Origin: Notolepis coatsorum
Taxonomy: Eukaryota; Chordata; Actinopteri; Aulopiformes; Paralepididae
Assembly (NCBI GenBank): GCA_963971535.1
Contig: OZ020587.1
Coordinates: 161,890,350-161,954,349, forward strand
DNA: 64,000 nt
Direction: 5' to 3'
The translations under genes and the position numbers were made by a program. Below are positions 54,568 to 64,000 of this stretch, piece after piece (position 1 is the first letter of the stretch; each line of letters starts with the position of its first letter). The notes beneath the pieces were generated by a model. That model saw nothing but the letters and a program-made list of their open reading frames with translations. It was not told the origin of the DNA and made no database searches.

Positions 54568-54925
54568 GATTTATCACGATGAAGACTATTGAAAAATCCA
54601 CCCTGGTCTCAAAATTTTTACACCAAGTACCACCTGAGAACGTAGCTGGCTCTCCAAGTACCACCATATGACCGACGTTAAAATACAGTCTATTCAGCTA
54701 TGCACAGTTCACGCAGGAGGCAAATGTATTCCTAATACCATTATTTTGTTACAAAGACTTAATTTCCTGCATTCTGGTGCAGGAATGTTTGAATTTTTAC
54801 CATACAATTTTTACCAAGTATTGTATACAAAAAAACACATATTCAATACATTTTCGAATTGTAACTCTTTAAATGCCAGTTTGTGTGATGGCATCACAAA
54901 TTATTGTAAAAAATTATTATTATTG

Positions 54926-55362
54926 GTGCGGCTACGTGGCAAGGCGCTCGCCACGAATGCGGAGATGCTGGGCTCGCCTGTTCGAGCCCAGCGCTCCACA
55001 TTGCTTTCAGTTTAGCTGGTCGTTCATACTAATACACATTGGCCGTATTAGGGGGTGGGAAACTGATGGGTGGGGATCGGGCGTTGTGGACAGCGACTCA
55101 ATCAGGAAGTGTCGGGGGCAGCGTGAGCCTCCCACGCGTTACTCCTCGTCACTGAGAGATCGAGCTGCGCAGGGGAAAAGATGCGACTGCTGTTACCTCA
55201 AGTACCGGAGGGGACTTGTGCTATGTATGACTTAGTCCACATTGCAGCCGGCTTGTGGGAGGCAAGAAACAGCGTTCGTGACAGGGGAGGGTTGAATTGG
55301 ATGATACGAAATTGGGATGGGAGAAAATGTAGAAAATGGGAGAAAAAGTGGATAAAAAAAAT
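54926..55362 (+). mobile_element. tRNA-derived SINE, 437 bp
   Basis: It starts GTGCGGCTACGTGGCAAGGC (A-box region) and has a strong T-arm/B-box palindrome, CTGGGCTCG…TGTTCGAGCCCAG. It ends in an A-rich tail. A 12-bp duplication, TTATTATTATTG, flanks it (54914-54925 and 55363-55374), although the word is of low complexity. Body of unknown LINE affinity. Confidence 0.65.
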
Positions 55363-55533
55363 TTATTATTATTGTTGCTGTGGCTCTTGTTGTATTTTGT
55401 TATCTTGCTTTCCTTCTCTCTCTCTTCTCTCTCTCTCCATCTCTCTCTATCTCATCCTCTTCTCTTCTGTCTTCGTTCTGTCGTTGAATTTGTAGTTCGT
55501 TCTTTTTATTTGCCTTTTTCACTTTTTGTGTAG

Positions 55534-55626
55534 GGCAGTAGTTCGGTGAGTGGAAGTCCCGTCCCCTCCACGTCGGGGACCAGCACGCCTCGCCGGGGCC
55601 GGCGACAGCTCCCCCAAACACCTTGA
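55534..55626 (+). CDS. cacna1a: Cav2.1 calcium channel C-terminal exon
   Basis: After a long pyrimidine tract and TTTTTGTGTAG, the exon encodes [12 protein letters not shown] then [18 protein letters not shown] and stops (TGA 55624-55626). This matches the vertebrate P/Q-type channel alpha-1A tail (…[30 protein letters not shown]…). The exon opens GGCAG/TAG: using the first AG keeps the frame open, whereas using the AG five bases later puts TAG in frame, the same alternative acceptor known at human CACNA1A exon 47. The mammalian tail continues beyond QTP; here it ends. No other channel exon is recognised in the window, so gene integrity is unknown. Confidence 0.75.
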   Translation, partial: GSSSVSGSPVPSTSGTSTPRRGRRQLPQTP

Positions 55627-56115
55627 CTGACTTTGCGCTTGCTGTTAAATGATAAGCATATTAATAGTACTTTTAGCTCTCTTGTCTGTATATTACGGTA
55701 AACTAATGTTGAATTGAGCTAGCGCTCTCGGTATAGACTAAACACTCAATGCTGGAACAAGAAGCTCTTCTAATTTGTTCAATGTTCTCTTCTCCTTTTC
55801 AGGCAGTCCAAATAACACAGTAAACAGCTTTTGCAGCCTCCTACTATGATGGTAAGTAATCAAGAATGTGTCTTTTTCCAAGAATGTGTCTTTTTCCAAA
55901 CATGAGTGATCTTATAGGAAAAAGCATGACAATGAAGTCGTCATTGAAGTGAAAATGGAAAAAACATTATCCTACAGGTGAATGCAGATTGTGGAGGAGA
56001 GGCCCCTGGTCTGAGTTCAACTGGCCTGCCCTGTTCCAGGAGAGTGTAGTAAAAGTGTACAGTATGCGTTGACATTTTTAGCTGTGACCACTCCAGCAAA
56101 GGTCTCTTTGGAGGC
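55627..56115. other. Stretch after the cacna1a exon, no clear feature
   Basis: CTCCTTTTCAG…ATGATG/GTAAGTAATC (55802-55850) has good splice-site form but stops in all but one frame, so it would be a noncoding exon if real. A 17-bp direct repeat, AAGAATGTGTCTTTTTC, lies near 55863-55897. Confidence 0.4.
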
Positions 56116-56119
56116 TTAA

Positions 56120-56698
56120 AGGAACACGCCAACTTTTTGGGAAATTAGCTTATTTGCCATCTACCTAGAGTTGGACAAGCAGATACATACCCTTTTCTTC
56201 TCTGTACATGCATTAGGCTTAGGGAACAACCGCACCGTTAGCCTAGCTTAGCGTCATTCACTGGAAGTAGGTGTGTCAGTGTAGCCTAGTTCCCAACAGT
56301 CACGAAATATATATATATTTTTTTAAACTGGGCTTTTGAGGTGATGAAATCACTGCGGTCAGGCAGCAGCGGTTCGGCAAAAAATAGTTCAGAGTATATA
56401 TCCAGGGTTCGCACAAGGTCCTTGAAGTGCTTAAAATGCTTGATAAAAAAATTAAATAAAGTCAAGGCCTGGAATTCCTTAAACAACCCATTTTTTATCA
56501 AGGTCCTGATTGGCTGAGGACACAGCCACTAAGCCAGGGTGGTGCAGCAGTGAGGAGAGTAGAGTTAGGCAGAAATATAAATTTGGCCAAAAAATGACTT
56601 GGGCAATTATGCTATGAGGCTAACTGATCAATCTGCTTGTCTAACTCCAGGGTAGATGGCAAATAAGCAAATTTCCCACAAAGTTGGTGTGTTCCTTT
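56120..56698. mobile_element. TTAA-flanked MITE with GGAACACGCC ends
   Basis: TTAA lies at 56116-56119 and 56699-56702. Inverted ends of about 65 bp (AGGAACACGCCAACTTTTTG against the inverse of GTTGGTGTGTTCC) include GATGGCAAATAAGC. The interior contains TTAGCCTAGCTTAGCG…CACTGGAAGTAGG, related to the 42-bp satellite unit. No transposase. The family is common in teleosts. Confidence 0.75.
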
Positions 56699-56702
56699 TT
56701 AA

Positions 56703-58670
56703 AGGAGACGTCCACTGAATAACACTTTAGAGAAGATTATTTCTAATTATATACAATGGTAATTTCTTTTTTAATTCCATTTATTTTTGGGCTTCCTGTA
56801 TTTCTCACCCATCGCAATTTAGTTGCTATGCCAATTCCCTTTCTGGTCGTTGCGCGCGTTGCCCAACTGTCGGCCTGGGGAGGGTACAGTACATGTGGAG
56901 TCGCCAGCCGCTTCTTTTCACCTGACAGCGTGGAGTTTCACTGGGGGAACGTAACGCATGCAGAGGTTCACACTATCTCCCCCAGATCCCCTGTAATTTT
57001 TGTGACAGATGGTCCAGTGTTAAAGCAACAAGGGCTTAGAGGCCAAGCTTGGTATTGCAAGTCACATGGCGCTTTGGGAGCTCAGCCCATGCATGCATTT
57101 TACCCTAGGGATCGATAGCCCCGCATTTAGTGATCTAGGAGGCAAGTATTTTGTAATGAGATCGGATAGATAGAGCAATCTCAAAATTAGAAAATGAGGC
57201 TCATCGTGCTCGCAAGCCACTGTCTAAAGTCTAATTGTGTTCTCAGAGGGATGCCACTGGTGATCTACACCTCTACCAGAGGCCAGCAGCCAGAGGGGGG
57301 GACCCTGCTGACCACAAGGCCATTGAATCATCCTATGCTGAATTGACATGGATGGCATCTCCCTTAAGCTGATGTGAGTATAACTTGCATGTACAAACAC
57401 ACCCACTCTATCTATATCTCTCTTCGAGCACATGTCATCATCATCAAACCTTTATTTAATTCTCGGGAGAACAGTAGGATTGTAAAAAAAAGTTTAAACA
57501 TCTTCAAATCATTATTAATATAATTTATATTAATATAGGCTATTGAATTGAATTTCCTGTGAGCTAACCTCAAAAGTGAAAGTGGCAGCAGCATCAGAGG
57601 AGTTTAGTCCATGGTTCCGTCCCACTAGTGGTAGAAGCCCTGTTTACCACGAGCAACCTAGTGGTGTCTCACCTGCGGTAGTGAGAGGAGATGAAGGAGC
57701 CCCCCTCCCAGCAGCAAAGCAAGAGGGTCTAAAAAATACACCACTATCACCTTCAACATAGTATAATATTTGTATTGCGTTTTTGAAGAGGACAATTGAG
57801 TAACGCTTTAGTTTTCAGACACAAGGGTTAAGAGTAGTTTTGGACTTTGTGCGACGCCTGAGTGATTTCCCCAGCCATTTCTTTACCCATGTATGTCTAT
57901 GGGAAAAGGTATGTTTGCCCCTAAAAGTGTCACGTGACGATCAATACCGAGATTGGCTACTCGCTCAAAATGTTTCACAGCCCCGGTGGCTTGGTATCCG
58001 GTGTTGTGAATCCACGTCTTCCTTCTTTTGATGATTCAATTTTATCTGACAGGACGTGCATTAGGTGCATGTTTTTATTGCTAAACAAACATGCAACTAG
58101 CACTCTCAAAGCTGACGGTACTCTGTTCACATTTCCAAAATGTGTAATAGTGGCAAATGTCGGTACAGACTATTGAATAAAGTTTGAGGAATGGTAACCC
58201 ATTAAATCCTACTTTTCAAGGACTTTCCAGTGAATCATAGTTTCCTTTTTTTCATTTTCCCAGATGCACCATGCACCAAGGATCCAGCTGATTACTGCCA
58301 ATCTGGAGGATTGTTCCTTATCTGCTCTTCACTTGTGCCACCGATTCATTGACCTTTTGTGGTGTGGTATGTTTTGATTTGACTTAGTAATACACTGTAT
58401 AGTTGGGATTCTGAATTAAACAGTATAATGTTCACACATATTATGGAGCCCCCAGGGGTCGGGAGAATATTGTGGAAAACAATATAAAACTGAAATGGTA
58501 AAGCTAAAAAACGGTAGACCTGACCACAACCCCCTCGGTTCAACAGCACAATATGTTGCTTTCTCCGCTTTTAAAAGTTGAAATCATCTGATGACATTGA
58601 AGGGATAGTTCAGAATTGTGGACATAAAGTTTAATTTACTACTTGGCCATTATGTTATGTTCAATGGACT
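56703..58670. other. Intergenic or intronic stretch, no firm gene
   Basis: 56870-57060 looks like a dispersed repeat remnant (…CACCTGACAGCGTGGAG…). An open stretch 57576-57761 is not recognised. At 58256-58367 a TTTTCCCAG acceptor and a GTG/GTATGT donor bound a stretch open in one frame (MHHAPRIQLITANLE…); I cannot name it. These are weak candidates only. Confidence 0.3.
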
Positions 58671-58671
58671 G

Positions 58672-58775
58672 CACTTATATATAGCAATAGCGCTTTTATC
58701 CAAAGCGCGTATGGCCTCTCATTCACCTATTCACACACATTCACACACCAATGGTGGCAGCTGCCATGCATATTG
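58672..58775. repeat. Dispersed teleost repeat remnant
   Basis: GCGCTTTTATCCAAAGCGC, CATTCACCTATTCACACACA and ATGGTGGCAGCTGCCATGCA occur in the order seen in a repeat found across fish genomes. Recognised by pattern only. Confidence 0.5.
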
Positions 58776-58959
58776 ATCCATAAATAGTGTGTTTAGATTG
58801 TACTTCTATAGGTTTTTAACTCTACATACTGTATTTAAACATTACATTTGAACAAACACTGCAAGCTAAAGTTTGAAATCATTTTAATCTGTTTTATACA
58901 GCACACTTGCTTCCAAAATAAACACTTGTTAACACTTGAAGTTTTTTGTTTCTAACAAT

Positions 58960-61900
58960 CTGTACAATAAAAGTGTTTGTCTGCTTAACTTTTAGTGGTG
59001 CCACTTTATTAAATATGTTTGATAATCATTTAGGAGAAATCTGTAAAATAACAGTGTTTCTCTGCTGAGTTTTTAGTGGCATAACTTTATTGAAGGGGTT
59101 TGATTGTAATAAGTTAGGAAAAACCTGTAAAATAACAGTGTTTCAAGTTCTGTCACTTTATTGAAGGAGTTTGATTGTAATAATTTAGGAAAAACCGGCC
59201 AAATAACAGTGTTTCACTGTTTCATCGTAATAATTTTGGAAAAACTTGTGGAATAACAGTGTTTCACTGCTGAACTTTAAGTTCTATCACTTTATTGAAG
59301 GAGTTTGATAGTAATAATTTAGGAAAAACCTGTAAAATAACAGTGTTTCACTGCTGAACTAAGTTCTGTCACTTTATTGAAGGAGTTTGATTGTAATAAT
59401 TTTGGAAAAACCGGCCAAATAACAGTGTTTCACTGCTGAACTTTGAGTTATGTCACTTAATTGAAGGAGTTTGATTGTAATAATTATGGGAAGACCTGTA
59501 AAATAACAGTGTTTCACTGCTGAACTTTAAGTTCTGTCACTTTATTGAAGGAGTTTGATCGTAATAATTTAGGAAGAACCTGTGAAATAACAGTGTTTCA
59601 CTGCTGAACTTTAAGTTCTGTCACTTTATTGAAGGAGTTTGATCGTAATAATTTAGGAAAAACCAGTGAAATAACAGTGTTTCACTGCTGAACTTTGAGT
59701 TCTGTCACTTAATTGAAGGAGTTTGATTGTAATAATTATGGGAAGACCTGTAAAATAACAGTGTTTCACTGCTGAACTTTAAGTTCTGTCACTTTATTGA
59801 AGGAGTTTGATTGTAATAATTTAGGAAAAACCTGTGAAATAACAGTGTTTCACTGCTGAACTTTAAGTTCTGTCACTTTATTGAAGGAGTTTGATCGTAA
59901 TAATTTAGAAAAAAAACTGTGAAATAACAGTGTTTCACTGCTGAACTTTAAGTTCTGTCACTTTATTGAAGGAGTTTGATAGTAATAATTTAGGAAAAAC
60001 CTGTAAAATAACAGTGTTTCACTGCTGAACTAAGTTCTGTCACTTTATTGAAGGAGTTTGATTGTAATAATTTTGGAAAAACCGGCCAAATAACAGTGTT
60101 TCACTGCTGAACTTTGAGTTATGTCACTTTATTGAAGGAGTTTGATCGTAATAATTTAGGAAGAACCTGTGAAATAACAGTGTTTCACTGCTGAACTAAG
60201 TTCTGTCACTTTATTGAAGGAGTTTGATTGTAATAATTTTGGAAAAACCGGCCAAATAACAGTGTTTCACTGCTGAACTTTGAGTTATGTCACTTAATTG
60301 AAGGAGTTTGATTGTAATAATTATGGGAAGACCTGTAAAATAACAGTGTTTCACTGCTGAACTTTAAGTTCTGTCACTTTATTGAAGGAGTTTGATCGTA
60401 ATAATTTAGGAAGAACCTGTGAAATAACAGTGTTTCACTGCTGAACTTTAAGTTCTGTCACTTTATTGAAGGAGTTTGATCGTAATAATTTAGGAAAAAC
60501 CAGTGAAATAACAGTGTTTCACTGCTGAACTTTGAGTTCTGTCACTTAATTGAAGGAGTTTGATTGTAATAATTATGGGAAGACCTGTAAAATAACAGTG
60601 TTTCACTGCTGAACTTTAAGTTCTGTCACTTTATTGAAGGAGTTTGATTGTAATAATTTAGGAAAAACCTGTGAAATAACAGTGTTTCACTGCTGAACTT
60701 TAAGTTCTGTCACTTTATTGAAGGAGTTTGATCGTAATAATTTAGAAAAAAAACTGTGAAATAACAGTGTTTCACTGCTGAACTTTGAGTTATGTCACTT
60801 AATTGAAGGAGTTTGATTGTAATAATTATGGGAAGACCTGTAAAATAACAGTGTTTCACTGCTGAACTTTAAGTTCTGTCACTTTATTGAAGGAGTTTGA
60901 TCGTAATAATTTAGGAAGAACCTGTGAAATAACAGTGTTTCACTGCTGAACTTTAAGTTCTGTCACTTTATTGAAGGAGTTTGATCGTAATAATTTAGGA
61001 AAAACCAGTGAAATAACAGTGTTTCACTGCTGAACTTTGAGTTCTGTCACTTAATTGAAGGAGTTTGATTGTAATAATTATGGGAAGACCTGTAAAATAA
61101 CAGTGTTTCACTGCTGAACTTTAAGTTCTGTCACTTTATTGAAGGAGTTTGATAGTAATAATTTAGGAAAAACCTGTAAAATAACAGTGTTTCACTGCTG
61201 AACTAAGTTCTGTCACTTTATTGAAGGAGTTTGATTGTAATAATTTTGGAAAAACCGGCCAAATAACAGTGTTTCACTGCTGAACTTTGAGTTATGTCAC
61301 TTAATTGAAGGAGTTTGATTGTAATAATTATGGGAAGACCTGTAAAATAACAGTGTTTCACTGCTGAACTTTAAGTTCTGTCACTTTATTGAAGGAGTTT
61401 GATCGTAATAATTTAGGAAGAACCTGTGAAATAACAGTGTTTCACTGCTGAACTTTAAGTTCTGTCACTTTATTGAAGGAGTTTGATCGTAATAATTTAG
61501 GAAAAACCAGTGAAATAACAGTGTTTCACTGCTGAACTTTGAGTTCTGTCACTTAATTGAAGGAGTTTGATTGTAATAATTATGGGAAGACCTGTAAAAT
61601 AACAGTGTTTCACTGCTGAACTTTAAGTTCTGTCACTTTATTGAAGGAGTTTGATTGTAATAATTTAGGAAAAACCTGTGAAATAACAGTGTTTCACTGC
61701 TGAACTTTAAGTTCTGTCACTTTATTGAAGGAGTTTGATCGTAATAATTTAGAAAAAAAACTGTGAAATAACAGTGTTTCACTGCTGAACTTTGAGTTAT
61801 GTCACTTAATTGAAGGAGTTTGATTGTAATAATTATGGGAAGACCTGTAAAATAACAGTGTTTCACTGCTGAACTTTAAGTTCTGTCACTTTATTGAAGG

Positions 61901-62603
61901 AGTTTGATCGTAATAATTTAGGAAGAACCTGTGAAATAACAGTGTTTCACTGCTGAACTTTAAGTTCTGTCACTTTATTGAAGGAGTTTGATCGTAATAA
62001 TTTAGGAAAAACCAGTGAAATAACAGTGTTTCACTGCTGAACTTTGAGTTCTGTCACTTAATTGAAGGAGTTTGATTGTAATAATTATGGGAAGACCTGT
62101 AAAATAACAGTGTTTCACTGCTGAACTTTAAGTTCTGTCACTTTATTGAAGGAGTTTGATAGTAATAATTTAGGAAAAACCTGTAAAATAACAGTGTTTC
62201 ACTGCTGAACTAAGTTCTGTCACTTTATTGAAGGAGTTTGATTGTAATAATTTTGGAAAAACCGGCCAAATAACAGTGTTTCACTGCTGAACTTTGAGTT
62301 ATGTCACTTAATTGAAGGAGTTTGATTGTAATAATTATGGGAAGACCTGTAAAATAACAGTGTTTCACTGCTGAACTTTAAGTTCTGTCACTTTATTGAA
62401 GGAGTTTGATCGTAATAATTTAGGAAGAACCTGTGAAATAACAGTGTTTCACTGCTGAACTTTAAGTTCTGTCACTTTATTGAAGGAGTTTGATCGTAAT
62501 AATTTAGGAAAAACCAGTGAAATAACAGTGTTTCACTGCTGAACTTTGAGTTCTGTCACTTAATTGAAGGAGTTTGATCGTAATAATTTATGAGAAACCT
62601 GTG
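58960..62603 (-). repeat. 84-bp satellite array 2 (inverted relative to array 1)
   Basis: About 43 units of the same satellite as 21243-23484, on the opposite strand (AGTGTTTCACTGCTGAACTT). Units at the left edge are diverged; the interior is homogeneous. The GGCC-containing variant recurs exactly 1007 bp apart (60250, 61257, 62264), giving a 12-monomer higher-order repeat. The right edge is cut by a BEL LTR. Confidence 0.95.
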
Positions 62604-63001
62604 TGTAACTGAGGGGTTACAAAACCCTGACTGTATTAAAGATTGTGATAGATTAAACCACTGCTAATTATCATTATTATTACTTGCCAGAAAGTACAGT
62701 TAATTATGGCAGACACTCAGAATAATACGGCACGGTGACAAAGAAATATCATTTAGAATATTTATTGTTATGCAGCAAATTGTACAGAGATGGGAATTAA
62801 GGTCGCGCTTGTATGGCGAAGAATATGAATAAGTCAGTCAGTAGCAAAAGTCAGTTGGAATGAATAATTCCTACGATGGGGTACTAGACTAAACGCCGCC
62901 TGGCGTAGGATGGCAATATAGGGGGAAACGCTGGTACCGCTGGAGACAGGGGGTTTCCTCCCAGAGATGTAAGCTCTGGAGGAAGGAAGAATGTTCGGAT
63001 A
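62604..63001 (-). repeat. BEL/Pao 3' LTR, copy 4, interrupted
   Basis: It starts TGTAACTGAGGGGTTACAAAACCC in the satellite and follows the copy 2 LTR (4305-4700), with more divergence than the copy 2 pair, until ATGTTCGGATA, where a LINE begins. The rest of the element would lie to the right of the window. Confidence 0.85.
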
Positions 63002-64000
63002 TTGTTTATTGTTTATTGTTTATTAGCAAAGGATCCCCATTAGCTGACGCCAAGACGTCAACTAGTCTTCCTGGGGTCCGAGACAACATTAAAACATTAC
63101 AACATATACATTGCAATTAAAACATAATACAATTAAAACATAGCAAGACATACCAAATAAGGAAACACAACATAGCAAGACGTACCAACCGAGGAACCAC
63201 AACAACATTAACACACAAACATATTATATCTAAATATGTACATCAACGGTAACATATTGCATATCTCAGCATTGTCAATATTGGCTACATGTAAGATTTT
63301 AATTTATTTTTGAAGCTTGCTACACCTCTTATGTCACGTATGTCACTTGGAAGATAATTCCATGCCCTGATAGCCCTATATAAAACTGTTCTTTGCATAC
63401 TGTTAGTATTTGTATGGGGTAGAATAATCTGCCCTCTACTTGCCCCTCTGGTAAAATGCATGTGCACATTTGAGGCGTAAATTATTTTATCCGTGATATA
63501 TTTAGGACTGTGGGTTGTGATCACTTTATGAAAACAAATTAAAAGGTTGGCAGAAAGTCTTTTCTCAACACTCCACCAACTAAGACGTTCATGCATTTGA
63601 ACAACACTAGTCCTATATGAACAACCAAGAACGAGTCTTGCTGCCTTATTTTGTACCACTTGTAACCTATTTAGCGACTGCTTTGAAGCAGAAGCCCACA
63701 CTACAGAACAGTAATCCAAGTGGCACAAAACCAAAGCACAAACAATCTGATTAAACAGTGCAAATGGAAGGAATGGTGCACATTTCCTGGCAGTAGCAAT
63801 AGCTCGACCCATTTTAAAAACAGTTTTGTTTATGTGATCAGACCATGATAAAGTACTATCAAGCCAAAGGCCTAGAAGCTTAGTTTTTTCAACCTGATGT
63901 ATAGGTTGACCTGCAATTTGTAGAACCAATGTAGGTTTACGTGCCAATCTTTGATTGGTCCCAAAAAGCATACAAACAGTTTTTAATATGTTAAGCACCA
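63002..64000 (-). mobile_element. LINE (CR1/L2/Rex group), 3' part, in the BEL LTR
   Basis: The element strand ends with AATGGGGATCCTTTGC and CAATAAA repeats, a typical short-repeat tail, at 63002-63030. A 3' UTR of about 280 bases and an ORF2 C-terminus precede it. It continues past the window. Confidence 0.8.
63285..63998 (-). pseudogene. LINE ORF2 C-terminal domain (partial at window end)
   Basis: 237 uninterrupted codons cover the RT thumb and C-terminal region (TKLLGLWLDSTLSW…HLDYCSVVWASA…LQVVQNKAARLVLG…RAIRAWNYLPSDI…FKNKLKSYM). This order is typical for CR1/L2/jockey-group LINEs. The catalytic palm is beyond the window edge. The open frame suggests a fairly recent copy, but the status of the whole cannot be judged; the listed ATG is internal. 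Confidence 0.75.

Noticed and set aside
56756..57118. 120-codon frame with FHWGNVTHAEVH considered as a carbonic-anhydrase-like or receptor phosphatase piece
   Set aside because: Only a few residues agree, no splice sites fit, and the segment resembles a dispersed fish repeat.

Overview
This window reads as teleost fish nuclear DNA that is dominated by mobile elements and satellites. The signs are Rex1-like LINE reverse transcriptase, BEL/Pao retrotransposons with a tRNA-Tyr-type primer site, DIRS-type tyrosine-recombinase retroelements, GCTAACGTT-style minisatellites, TTAA-flanked MITEs, and spliced vertebrate exons of a CCT6 chaperonin gene and a Cav2.1 (cacna1a) channel gene. No complete host gene is visible. 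Species cannot be named from the sequence; a percomorph-like fish is a guess.

Layout. 1-1754: tail of a plus-strand BEL/Pao element (pol C-terminus and 3' LTR). 1755-4304: CR1/L2-like LINE remnant split by a 709-bp MITE (9-bp target duplication), then an L1/Tx1-like fragment. 4305-19004: a full minus-strand BEL/Pao copy with a 5-bp target duplication (ATATC); its 5' LTR is interrupted by a 5.7-kb DIRS element (13064-18765), which itself holds a 5S-rRNA-derived insertion. 19005-21242: LTR-like piece and a TTAA-flanked 1.2-kb element. 21243-23484: 84-bp satellite. 23484-28490: 42-bp satellite, interrupted by a miniature LTR element (TRIM), a Rex1 LINE with a second MULE-type MITE inside, a 280-bp MITE and duplicated Rex1 segments. 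29078-33810: a second, minus-strand DIRS copy with an open 556-codon Gag-like frame, no RT, and a tRNA-headed SINE inside. 33811-40978: duplicated LINE 3' segments flanking a 3.5-kb short-motif minisatellite. 40979-44983: stretch with host-like spliced exons and minisatellites. 44984-54468: second full BEL/Pao copy (TSD CTGAC), landed inside an imperfect hairpin element. 54469-58950: SINE, cacna1a exon, MITE and weakly marked sequence. 58960-62603: the 84-bp satellite again, opposite orientation. 62604-64000: another BEL LTR broken by a LINE.

How the parts relate. The LTR pairs are nearly identical, so both BEL copies are young, yet both coding regions are broken by nonsense and frameshift changes (one removes the tyrosine of the RT YVDN box). 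The DIRS pair shows the textbook inverted termini and internal complementary region, but neither copy carries a recognisable RT or recombinase. Many small non-autonomous elements (TRIM, MITEs with internal pol III-like boxes, SINEs) depend on machinery not encoded here. Insertion order can be read from the nesting: satellite or LINE first, BEL next, DIRS in the BEL LTR, 5S-derived piece possibly last.
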